Of a DNA stretch of 5,169 nt, positions 1 to 4,746 are shown in pieces. Below the pieces are notes generated by a model. That model was given only the letters and a program-made list of their open reading frames with translations. It was not told the origin of the DNA and made no database searches. The stretch is from contig CAMOEE010000177.1 in NCBI GenBank assembly GCA_946611835.1, positions 1 through 5,169 of the forward strand. Direction: 5' to 3'. Made by a program: the position numbers and the translations under genes. The first letter of the stretch is position 1; every line of letters begins with the position of its first letter. Origin of the DNA: an uncultured Treponema sp. (GTDB lineage Bacteria; Spirochaetota; Spirochaetia; Treponematales; Treponemataceae).

Positions 1-2
1 AG

Positions 3-515
3 CGCGTTGGAACTGCTTGTACAAAAACTCGTGCTGAAGTTCATGGCTCAAATGCAAAGCCGTACAAACAGAAGGGTACAGGTCATGCTCGTCGTGGTGA
101 CAAAAAGTCTCCAATCAATGTTGGCGGCGGTACGATTTTTGGACCGAAACCACGCGATTACAGCTACTCAATTCCGAAGAAAGAAAAGCGCCTTGCTATG
201 AAATCAATCTTGAGTCTTCAGGCTCAGAGCGATCGCCTTACGGTTATCGAGGATTTTACAGTTGAGAGCGGAAAAACAAAAGATTTGGTTAAGATTCTGA
301 GTAACTTTGCGAAAGATGAACGCACAGTTATCATCTTGAAAGACGATGATGCTAAGATTAAGCAGGCTGGACGAAATATCCGTAACTTGTACTTCCTTTC
401 TTACAATCGTCTTCGTGCACATGACCTCTTCTACGGAAGAAAAGTTATTATGCTTGAGGGTGCCGCAAAGAATCTTTCCGAATTCTATGGCAAACTTGAA
501 GGGGAGGCTAAATAA
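3..515 (+). CDS. rplD: 50S ribosomal protein L4, C-terminal 170 residues (5' truncated by window edge)
   Basis: L4 binds 23S rRNA early in 50S assembly and its extended loop lines the nascent-peptide tunnel. In several bacteria it also represses its own operon. The frame is open from base 3 and starts in the middle of the protein; aligned from memory to E. coli L4, about 39 N-terminal residues lie upstream. The tunnel loop is visible near the start (KTRAEVHGSNAKPYKQKG, then TGHARRGDKKSP), followed by GGGTIFGPKPRDYSYSIPKK and the globular domain with LTVIEDF, RTVIILKDDD and YNRLRAHDLFYGRKV. The in-frame ATG at 198-200 is an internal methionine, not the start, because family sequence continues upstream of it. 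A histidine replaces the usual arginine in the loop (84-86). The stop TAA at 513-515 overlaps the rplW start by one base, suggesting translational coupling. Identity is secure. Confidence 0.98.
   Translation, partial: RVGTACTKTRAEVHGSNAKPYKQKGTGHARRGDKKSPINVGGGTIFGPKPRDYSYSIPKKEKRLAMKSILSLQAQSDRLTVIEDFTVESGKTKDLVKILSNFAKDERTVIILKDDDAKIKQAGRNIRNLYFLSYNRLRAHDLFYGRKVIMLEGAAKNLSEFYGKLEGEAK
501..507 (+). promoter_or_regulatory. Ribosome binding site for rplW inside the rplD coding end
   Basis: The motif GGGGAGG lies 7 nt before ATG 515-517. It decides between two in-frame ATGs: the one at 527 would be 19 nt away, which is too far. The site is embedded in the last L4 codons (Gly-Glu-Ala), so ribosomes finishing rplD pass over it. 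Confidence 0.85.
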
Positions 516-805
516 TGTTGCTTGATATGCATGACATTCTTATTGAGCCGGTTCTTTCTGAGAAAGCAACAGCTTTGCGTGAGCAGGGTAAGTATGTTTT
601 CAAAGTAGATCCTTCTGCTACAAAAATCCAGATTAAAGATGCTGTAGCAAAGCTCTTCAATGTAAAAGTTGTTAATTGCACAACTGTTAATGTTGGTGGC
701 AAGGTAAAACGGGTTCGTGGTAAACCCGGTAGAACTGCCAGCTGGAAAAAGGCGATTGTTCGTCTTGCTCCAGGAGAAACGATCAAGGTTTTTGAGGGCG
801 TTTAA
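515..805 (+). CDS. rplW: 50S ribosomal protein L23
   Basis: L23 sits at the rim of the polypeptide exit tunnel, where it docks trigger factor and the signal recognition particle. The product has 96 residues, normal for the family. It shows the N-terminal DILIEPVLSEK motif, a central KIQIKDAVAKLFNVKVVNC, a basic loop (GKVKRVRGKPGR) and the closing WKKAIVRLAPGETIKVFEG. Glu16 in LSEK aligns, from memory of the E. coli protein, with Glu18, the trigger factor and SRP contact, so the docking residue is kept. The start at 515 is chosen over ATG 527 because GGGGAGG at 501-507 is well placed for it. The start overlaps the rplD stop as TAATG. The 46-nt gap that follows is the longest in the window. Confidence 0.98.
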   Translation: MLLDMHDILIEPVLSEKATALREQGKYVFKVDPSATKIQIKDAVAKLFNVKVVNCTTVNVGGKVKRVRGKPGRTASWKKAIVRLAPGETIKVFEGV

Positions 806-851
806 GTCCTTAGAACTTGGGAATCGTGAATCGTAAATTAAGGGGAACCAG
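806..851 (+). promoter_or_regulatory. rplB 5' spacer with ribosome binding site and possible SD-masking pairing
   Basis: This 46-nt spacer is the longest non-coding stretch here. It ends with the Shine-Dalgarno AAGGGG at 840-845, 6 nt before ATG 852. Bases 807-812 (TCCTTA) can pair with 839-844 (TAAGGG) to form a 6-bp helix with one G-U pair, which would hide the ribosome binding site. An alternative short hairpin, 804-807 with 815-818, would compete for base 807. The RBS is well supported; the masking role is only an inference, since a 6-bp helix across a 26-nt loop is weak. No promoter-like pair of hexamers was recognised. Confidence 0.5.
821..834 (+). repeat. 7-bp tandem duplication (GAATCGT x2)
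   Basis: GAATCGT at 821-827 is directly followed by an identical copy at 828-834, in the spacer between rplW and rplB. Both copies are exact. It may be a slippage duplication that lengthened the spacer, and it falls in the loop of the possible SD-masking helix. Two short copies can also arise by chance. Confidence 0.6.
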
Positions 852-1676
852 ATGGCTCTTAAAGTTTTTAAACCATATTCAGCAGGTACTCGTACCCGTA
901 TTGATTTGGTAAGAGAAGAACTGACAACAGATAAACCCGAAAAAACACTGGTATCAGGTCTGAAGTCTAATGCTGGACGCAACTCTCAGGGCCGCATTAC
1001 AGTGCGACATCAGGGTGGCGGACACAAAAGAAAGTATCGCGTAATCGATTTCAAACGCAATAAGCACGGTATTCCTGGAACTGTCAAGTCAATTGAATAT
1101 GATCCAAACCGAAGCGCTAACATCGCTTTGATTGCTTATGCAGATGGCGAAAAACGCTATATTATTGCTCCAAAAGGTCTTATCGTAGGACAGAAAATTA
1201 TGGCTGGTGAAAATGCAGCTCCAACAGTTGGAAATGCTCTCCCTCTCGAGGCAATTCCTGCAGGTTTCACAATCCATAACATCGAGCTCACACTCGGTCG
1301 TGGTGGTCAGCTTGTTCGCTCTGCAGGTGCTGGTGCAACTGTTCAGGGTAAAGATGGCGACTATGTTATCGTCCGACTTCCTTCTGGCGAAACACGCCGA
1401 ATCCATGGCAAATGCTATGCGACAATCGGTATCGTTGGCAACGAGGAGCGCATGAACGCTCAGCTTGGAAAAGCTGGTCGCAAACGCTGGCTCGGTATTC
1501 GTCCGACAGTTCGTGGTATGGCTATGAACCCAGTCGATCATCCACTTGGTGGTGGTGAAGGCGCTGGTAAGGGACATGTTCCTGTTACTCCTTGGGGTCA
1601 GCCATGTAGAGGTTACAAAACCCGCAACAGAAGAAAGACTTCTAGTCGGTTCATTATTTCACGCCGCAAGAAGTAG
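852..1676 (+). CDS. rplB: 50S ribosomal protein L2
   Basis: L2 is among the most conserved ribosomal proteins. It binds 23S rRNA near the peptidyl-transferase centre, is needed for subunit joining and forms an intersubunit bridge. The product has 274 residues, the usual size (E. coli 273). In order: a basic N-terminal arm; an OB-like domain at about residues 60-130 with GRITVRHQGGGHKRKYR, DFKRNK and YDPNRSANIAL; an SH3-like domain at about 130-200 with GQLVRSAGAGA; and the long basic C-terminal tail with RPTVRGMAMNPVDHPLGGGEG and VPVTPWG. His230 matches the E. coli histidine reported as important for peptidyl transfer (His229 without the initiator Met). The next conserved histidine of HPHGGGEG is Leu232 here. 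AAGGGG lies 6 nt before the ATG. The stop is TAG. Confidence 0.99.
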   Translation: MALKVFKPYSAGTRTRIDLVREELTTDKPEKTLVSGLKSNAGRNSQGRITVRHQGGGHKRKYRVIDFKRNKHGIPGTVKSIEYDPNRSANIALIAYADGEKRYIIAPKGLIVGQKIMAGENAAPTVGNALPLEAIPAGFTIHNIELTLGRGGQLVRSAGAGATVQGKDGDYVIVRLPSGETRRIHGKCYATIGIVGNEERMNAQLGKAGRKRWLGIRPTVRGMAMNPVDHPLGGGEGAGKGHVPVTPWGQPCRGYKTRNRRKTSSRFIISRRKK

Positions 1677-1693
1677 TTGCATAGGAGTTAACG

Positions 1694-1969
1694 GTGTCAA
1701 GATCTGTTAAAAAAGGACCTTTCATTGAAAAGAGTCTTTATAAGAAAGTTATTGAAATGAACAAAGAGTCAGACAAGAAAATGATTAAAACATATTCTCG
1801 CTGCTCTACAATCATTCCAGAGATGGTTGGAAACACTATCAGTGTTTACAACGGTAAGTCATGGATTCCTGTATATGTTACTGAAAATCTCGTTGGCCAC
1901 AAGCTCGGCGAATTTGCTCCAACTCGTACATTTAAGGGACATGGCGGCACTGATAAGAGTGCTAAATAA
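1694..1969 (+). CDS. rpsS: 30S ribosomal protein S19 (GTG start)
   Basis: S19 forms a complex with S13 in the head of the 30S subunit near the A site. The product has 91 residues; E. coli S19 has 92. The opening SRSVKKGPF and the signature stretch from STIIPEMVG through VYVTENLVGHKLGEFAPTRT to FKGHGG are family hallmarks. The start is GTG 1694-1696: AGGAG at 1683-1687 lies 6 nt before it, and no ATG in frame gives the conserved N-terminus. The usual tryptophan of the WSRRSTI motif is Tyr34 (YSRCSTI), a mild aromatic change. It lies 17 nt after rplB and 11 nt before rplV. Confidence 0.98.
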   Translation: MSRSVKKGPFIEKSLYKKVIEMNKESDKKMIKTYSRCSTIIPEMVGNTISVYNGKSWIPVYVTENLVGHKLGEFAPTRTFKGHGGTDKSAK

Positions 1970-1975
1970 AGGTGG
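1968..1975 (+). promoter_or_regulatory. Ribosome binding site deciding the rplV start
   Basis: AAAGGTGG begins within the rpsS stop codon (TAA 1967-1969) and lies 5 nt before ATG 1981. An in-frame GTG at 1972-1974 is inside this site and so cannot be served by it, which favours the ATG. Confidence 0.75.
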
Positions 1976-1980
1976 ATACT

Positions 1981-2337
1981 ATGGCAGAAAAGAAAGGTTA
2001 TGTAGCCACTACAAAATTCCTGATTGCATCACCAACAAAGGTTCGCCCTGTTGCTCATGTAATCAATCAGAAGTCATGCTCAGAAGCTATGGCAATTCTT
2101 GAAAATATGCCTCAGAAAGGCGCTAAGTTGATTAAAGGAACTCTTAAATCAGCTGTAGCTAACGCTCTGTTCGCAAACAAGAAGCTGGATGAAGATATGC
2201 TCTATGTCAAAGAAATTCGCATTGACGAAGGTCCGAGACTCAAGAGAGTTTGGTTCCGCGCTCGCGGTCGTGCTGATCAACTCTTGAAACGCATGTGTCA
2301 TATCACCGTCATTGTTGACGAGAAGGCGGGGGAATAA
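1981..2337 (+). CDS. rplV: 50S ribosomal protein L22
   Basis: L22 has a globular domain on the 50S surface and a long beta-hairpin that reaches the tunnel constriction, opposite L4. The start at ATG 1981 gives 118 residues (E. coli 110); a GTG 9 nt upstream would add three residues but overlaps the ribosome binding site. Visible marks are IASPTKVRPVAHVI near residues 15-28, LKSAVANALFAN at 55-66, and the hairpin stretch EIRIDEGPRLKRVWFRARGR at 78-97, followed by LLKRMCHITVIV. Leu87-Lys88-Arg89 aligns with E. coli Met82-Lys83-Arg84, whose deletion is known to give erythromycin resistance; the segment is intact here. One base separates its stop from the rpsC GTG, so the two genes are very probably translationally coupled. 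Confidence 0.98.
   Translation: MAEKKGYVATTKFLIASPTKVRPVAHVINQKSCSEAMAILENMPQKGAKLIKGTLKSAVANALFANKKLDEDMLYVKEIRIDEGPRLKRVWFRARGRADQLLKRMCHITVIVDEKAGE
2328..2332 (+). promoter_or_regulatory. Non-canonical G-run ribosome binding site for rpsC
   Basis: A run of five G lies 6 nt before GTG 2339, inside the last rplV codons. A second candidate, AAGG at 2323-2326, is 12 nt away. Neither is a standard AAGGAG, so initiation here probably leans on ribosomes terminating at the rplV stop at 2335-2337. This site still supports the GTG over an in-frame ATG at 2312 within rplV. Confidence 0.55.
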
Positions 2338-2338
2338 A

Positions 2339-3100
2339 GTGGGTCAGAAAGTAAATCCTATCGGTTTGCGTCTTGGTATTAACAAGACTTGGCAGTCACG
2401 CTGGTATGCAAATCCTCGTGAATATGCAGACCTCGTTATTGAGGATTTGAAAATCCGCAATATGGTTAAGGCTTTGCCAGAGTGTCAGAATGCTGACATT
2501 GCAGAAATCGAAATTGTTCGTCATCCGCAGCGTGTTACTATTGTAATTCATACAGCACGCCCAGGTGTTATTATTGGTGTAAAGGGTGCTAACATTGAGA
2601 AGATTAGCGCTGAAATCCAGTCTAAACTGACCAAAAAGGTTCAGATTAAGATTAAGGAAATCAAACGCGCTGACATCAACGCTTCGCTCATTGCACAGAA
2701 TATTGGTCGCCAGCTTACAGGCCGCGGTTCATTCCGCAAGGCTCTCAAACAGTCTTCTGCAAACGCTATGAAGGGCGGCGCACAGGGAATCAAGATTCGA
2801 TTGTCTGGTCGTCTCGGCGGAGCAGATATGAAGCGTTCAGAAGAGCACAAAGAGGGACGAGTTCCACTTCACACTCTTCGCGCTGATATTGACTACGGTA
2901 CATTCGAGGCACATACAACATACGGTAAAATCGGTATCAAAGTATGGGTCTTCAATGGAATGAAATATGGCCATGATCAGAATGAAGATGCTGGTCAGCT
3001 TGTTCGCAAGCCACGCCATGAACGCTCACAGGCTTCAGCTGATGGCGAAAAGCCAAGAGCTAAAAAGCCAGCCCGTGCGGCAAATGCTTCAAAGGAGTAA
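2339..3100 (+). CDS. rpsC: 30S ribosomal protein S3 (GTG start, basic C-terminal tail)
   Basis: S3 sits at the mRNA entry channel of the 30S head and, in E. coli, contributes to unwinding of mRNA structure. The GTG start gives 253 residues and the conserved opening GQKVNPIGLRLG; a start at ATG 2312 would add nine residues unlike the family. A type II KH domain is visible with RPGVIIGVKGANIEKI at 74-89. Arg133, Lys134 and Lys137 align with E. coli Arg131, Arg132 and Lys135, the basic residues tied to helicase activity. The C-terminal domain has LSGRLGGADM at 155-164 and GRVPLHTLRADIDYG at 173-187. Residues 169-171 (E-H-K) replace the usual W-Y-R. From about 209 to the end runs a tail rich in Lys, Arg and Ala, longer than in E. 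coli (233 residues in total). Identity is certain. Confidence 0.98.
   Translation: MGQKVNPIGLRLGINKTWQSRWYANPREYADLVIEDLKIRNMVKALPECQNADIAEIEIVRHPQRVTIVIHTARPGVIIGVKGANIEKISAEIQSKLTKKVQIKIKEIKRADINASLIAQNIGRQLTGRGSFRKALKQSSANAMKGGAQGIKIRLSGRLGGADMKRSEEHKEGRVPLHTLRADIDYGTFEAHTTYGKIGIKVWVFNGMKYGHDQNEDAGQLVRKPRHERSQASADGEKPRAKKPARAANASKE
3091..3097 (+). promoter_or_regulatory. Ribosome binding site for rplP within the rpsC end
   Basis: AAAGGAG lies 8 nt before ATG 3106 and doubles as the last codons of rpsC (Lys-Glu) just before its TAA. The terminal S3 residues are therefore partly constrained by the downstream ribosome binding site. Confidence 0.8.
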
Positions 3101-3105
3101 AGTAA

Positions 3106-3522
3106 ATGCTTAGTCCTAAAAGAGTTATTCACCGCAAGGTACAGCGCGGTAGAATTAAAGGAAACGCTACACGAGCTAACACAATCGACTTCGGCGAGAT
3201 TGCTCTCGTAGCACTTGAGCCAGTATGGTTGAGTGCAAAGCACATCGAGGCAGCTCGTGTCGCAATCAACCGTAAGCTTGAACGAAAAGGTAACGTTTGG
3301 CTTCGTGTATATCCGGACAAACCGATAACAAAAAAGCCTGCCGATACTCGAATGGGTAAAGGTAAGGGTGCTCCAGAGTTCTGGGCAGCTGTTGTTAAAC
3401 CAGGCGTAATTTTGTTTGAGGTCGGTGGAATTGATATTAAGCTTGCAGAACGAGCTCTTGAGCTTGCAGCTAGCAAACTTCCTATCAAAACAAAAATCGC
3501 TTTCAAACCAACTAAAGACTAA
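3106..3522 (+). CDS. rplP: 50S ribosomal protein L16
   Basis: L16 joins the 50S late in assembly, organises the A-site region of 23S rRNA and is needed for peptidyl-transferase and GTPase-centre function. The product has 138 residues (E. coli 136) and is full length. Marks are the opening MLSPKRVIHRKVQRGR, SAKHIEAARVAINRK at 43-57, VWLRVYPDKPITKKP at 64-78, and the signature RMGKGKGAPEFW at 82-93, then LAASKLPIKT near the end. Arg82 aligns with E. coli Arg81, the residue hydroxylated by the oxygenase RoxA (YcfD); whether the host has that enzyme cannot be seen here. It follows rpsC by 5 nt, and its TAA forms part of the rpmC ribosome binding site. Confidence 0.98.
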   Translation: MLSPKRVIHRKVQRGRIKGNATRANTIDFGEIALVALEPVWLSAKHIEAARVAINRKLERKGNVWLRVYPDKPITKKPADTRMGKGKGAPEFWAAVVKPGVILFEVGGIDIKLAERALELAASKLPIKTKIAFKPTKD

Positions 3523-3526
3523 GGAG
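3520..3526 (+). promoter_or_regulatory. Stop codon fused to Shine-Dalgarno (rplP/rpmC)
   Basis: TAAGGAG combines the rplP stop (TAA 3520-3522) with the AAGGAG site 6 nt before the rpmC ATG. A ribosome terminating on rplP is thus held over the next initiation signal. Confidence 0.8.
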
Positions 3527-3532
3527 TAAGAA

Positions 3533-3751
3533 ATGGCTGATAAGAAAAAATCTAAGAAGAATTTCAAAGAGCTCTCTTACGCTGAGTTGGTTGCACAGCG
3601 AAATGAACTTAAACAGAAATACATGGACTTCCGATTCCAGATGGTAATCGGTCATGTAGATAACCCTATGCAGAAGCGTGAAATGCGTCGCGACATTGCC
3701 CGCTTGAACACTTTCATCCGCGCAAAAGAAATTGCCGGAGAAAACAAATAG
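3533..3751 (+). CDS. rpmC: 50S ribosomal protein L29
   Basis: L29 is a small helical protein near the tunnel exit, next to L23. The product has 72 residues, at the long end of the family (E. coli 63), the excess being a lysine-rich N-terminus (KKKSKKNFK). The core follows the two-helix pattern: ELSYAELVAQRNELKQKYMD as the first helix, FRFQMVIGHVDNP as the turn, and the family signature KREMRRDIARLNTFI at about residues 48-62 as the second helix. The start is supported by AAGGAG at 3521-3526 and by MADKKK at a normal offset from the conserved core. The position between rplP and rpsQ is the classical one. Confidence 0.97.
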   Translation: MADKKKSKKNFKELSYAELVAQRNELKQKYMDFRFQMVIGHVDNPMQKREMRRDIARLNTFIRAKEIAGENK

Positions 3752-3754
3752 GAG
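3749..3754 (+). promoter_or_regulatory. Stop codon fused to Shine-Dalgarno (rpmC/rpsQ)
   Basis: TAGGAG merges the rpmC stop (TAG 3749-3751) with the rpsQ ribosome binding site, 7 nt before GTG 3762. It fixes that GTG as the start, since no ATG in frame is nearby. Confidence 0.8.
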
Positions 3755-3761
3755 TTGACCC

Positions 3762-4031
3762 GTGGCAGAACAGGTTAAAACAAAGGGTGGTAAACGATCT
3801 TTCGTTGGTCTTGTTACAAGCGACAAAATGGACAAGACTATCGTTGTATCAATCGATACGAAAAAAATGGATACCCTTTACAAAAAATATGTTACACGAA
3901 CAAAGAAGTGTAAGGCACACGATGAGAATAACGAAGCTCACATTGGAGACACAGTTCGCATCGTAGAATGCAGTCCAATCAGCAAAGATAAGTGCTGGAG
4001 ACTTGCAGAAATCATCGAAAGAGCTAAATAA
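3762..4031 (+). CDS. rpsQ: 30S ribosomal protein S17 (GTG start)
   Basis: S17 is an OB-fold primary binding protein of 16S rRNA, needed early in 30S assembly. The product has 89 residues (E. coli 84). Conserved marks are FVGLVTSDKMDKTIVV at 14-29, YKKYVTRTKKCKAHDENN at 40-57, and the signature GDTVRIVECSPISKDKCWRL at 62-81. In the signature the usual Arg/Lys before Pro-Ile/Leu-Ser is Ser71. Three cysteines (50, 70, 78) and two histidines (53, 60) cluster in the second half. The GTG start is served by TAGGAG 7 nt upstream. In the classical scheme this is the last gene of the S10 operon; rplN follows after only 18 nt. Confidence 0.97.
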   Translation: MAEQVKTKGGKRSFVGLVTSDKMDKTIVVSIDTKKMDTLYKKYVTRTKKCKAHDENNEAHIGDTVRIVECSPISKDKCWRLAEIIERAK

Positions 4032-4035
4032 GCTT

Positions 4036-4041
4036 AAGGAG
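4036..4041 (+). promoter_or_regulatory. Ribosome binding site for rplN
   Basis: A perfect AAGGAG lies 8 nt before ATG 4050 in the 18-nt gap after rpsQ. It favours ATG 4050 over the in-frame ATG at 4059. The gap has no room for a full promoter, so none is called. Confidence 0.85.
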
Positions 4042-4049
4042 TTAAAGAC

Positions 4050-4418
4050 ATGCTTCAGATGCAATCAAATTTGACAGTAGCCGATAACTCCGGAGCTAAA
4101 AGAGCTCAGGTAATCAAGGTACTCGGTGGCTCACACCGCCGATATGCCGGAATCGGTGATGTTGTTGTAGTAGCAATTAAGGAAGCAATTCCTACTTCTA
4201 CTATCAAAGAAGGTTCAGTAGAAAAGGCTGTAATCGTTCGTGTTGCGAAAGAGTACCGCCGCCCAGACGGAACATATATCCGCTTTGATGACAACGCTTG
4301 CGTTATCGTTGATGCAGACAAAAACCCGAAGGGAAAACGAATTTTTGGACCGGTAGCCCGTGAGCTTCGTGATATGGACTGTATGAAGATCGTATCACTT
4401 GCGCCGGAAGTTCTGTAA
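4050..4418 (+). CDS. rplN: 50S ribosomal protein L14
   Basis: L14 lies on the 50S interface face, contacts L19 and 16S rRNA in an intersubunit bridge, and in many bacteria is the docking site of the silencing factor RsfS. The product is 122 residues, the canonical length. The whole family pattern is present: LTVADNSGAKRAQVIKVLGG at about 8-27, RRYAGIGDVVVVAIKEA at 30-46, RRPDGTYIRFDDNA at about 70-83, and the highly conserved ending RIFGPVARELR, then MKIVSLAPEVL. The usual Met-Ile-Gln opening is Met-Leu-Gln. It is the first gene of the classical spc operon but has no separate promoter space here. Its TAA is part of the rplX ribosome binding site. Confidence 0.99.
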   Translation: MLQMQSNLTVADNSGAKRAQVIKVLGGSHRRYAGIGDVVVVAIKEAIPTSTIKEGSVEKAVIVRVAKEYRRPDGTYIRFDDNACVIVDADKNPKGKRIFGPVARELRDMDCMKIVSLAPEVL

Positions 4419-4422
4419 GGAG
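4416..4422 (+). promoter_or_regulatory. Stop codon fused to Shine-Dalgarno (rplN/rplX)
   Basis: TAAGGAG joins the rplN stop (TAA 4416-4418) to the rplX site AAGGAG, 9 nt before ATG 4432. The arrangement is the same as at the rplP/rpmC junction. Confidence 0.8.
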
Positions 4423-4431
4423 AATTGAATA

Positions 4432-4746
4432 ATGAACAAGAAATTCAAAATCCATAAGGACGATACCGTCCAGGTAATTGCAGGAAAAGACAAAGGTAAG
4501 CGCGGTACAATCGTTCGCGTTGTTACTAAGAAAGATGCAGTTATCGTTTCAGGAATCAACATTGTCAAAAAGGCAATGAAAAAACGAAGCCAGCAGGACC
4601 AGGGCGGAATCGTCGAGGTTGAGGCTCCGTTGCACATCTCTAATGTGGCCCTCGTTTGCAAAAAATGCGGACCAACTAGAGCTGGTTATAAAATCGACGG
4701 CGACAAAAAGATTCGTGTCTGCCGCAAATGTGGAGAAGCACTGTAA
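4432..4746 (+). CDS. rplX: 50S ribosomal protein L24, four-cysteine form
   Basis: L24 starts 50S assembly by binding the 5' domain of 23S rRNA and later sits near the tunnel exit. The product has 104 residues (E. coli 104). A KOW motif spans about residues 8-38 (HKDDTVQVIAGKDKGKRGTI), followed by GINIVKKAMKK, QGGIVEVEAPLHISNVALV and the C-terminal domain. Cys76 and Cys79 (CKKC) and Cys97 and Cys100 (CRKC) form two CxxC pairs 17 residues apart, as in a zinc ribbon. Many bacteria have this cysteine-bearing L24; E. coli lacks the cysteines. Zinc binding is inferred from spacing alone. The TAA stop overlaps the rplE ATG by one base. Confidence 0.98.
   Translation: MNKKFKIHKDDTVQVIAGKDKGKRGTIVRVVTKKDAVIVSGINIVKKAMKKRSQQDQGGIVEVEAPLHISNVALVCKKCGPTRAGYKIDGDKKIRVCRKCGEAL

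Noticed and set aside
229..236. GCGATCGC, the cyanobacterial HIP1 octamer
   Set aside because: A single copy inside L4 codons; no other copy noticed and no other sign of a cyanobacterium.
198..515. A separate small gene starting at ATG 198
   Set aside because: The same frame is open upstream to base 3 with clear L4 sequence, so this ATG is an internal L4 methionine.
485..982. Open frame on the - strand across rplW and the start of rplB
   Set aside because: It is a shadow of conserved genes; its product looks random and crosses the spacer between two certain genes. The same holds for 1089-1577 and 4686-5132.
1972..1980. Upstream GTG start for rplV adding three residues
   Set aside because: The GTG lies inside the Shine-Dalgarno that serves ATG 1981.
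1827..2102. Overlapping + strand open frame across rpsS and rplV
   Set aside because: It is out of frame with both genes, has no ribosome binding site and has no recognisable product.
2312..2338. Upstream ATG start for rpsC
   Set aside because: It would add nine residues unlike any S3 and overlap rplV. GTG 2339 gives the conserved GQKVNPIGLRLG opening.
2995..3567. Long open frame on the - strand (190 codons) opposite rpsC end and rplP
   Set aside because: It lies opposite highly conserved ribosomal genes and has no family-like sequence. The sense strand rarely uses the TTA, CTA and TCA codons that would make antisense stops, so long antisense frames are expected.
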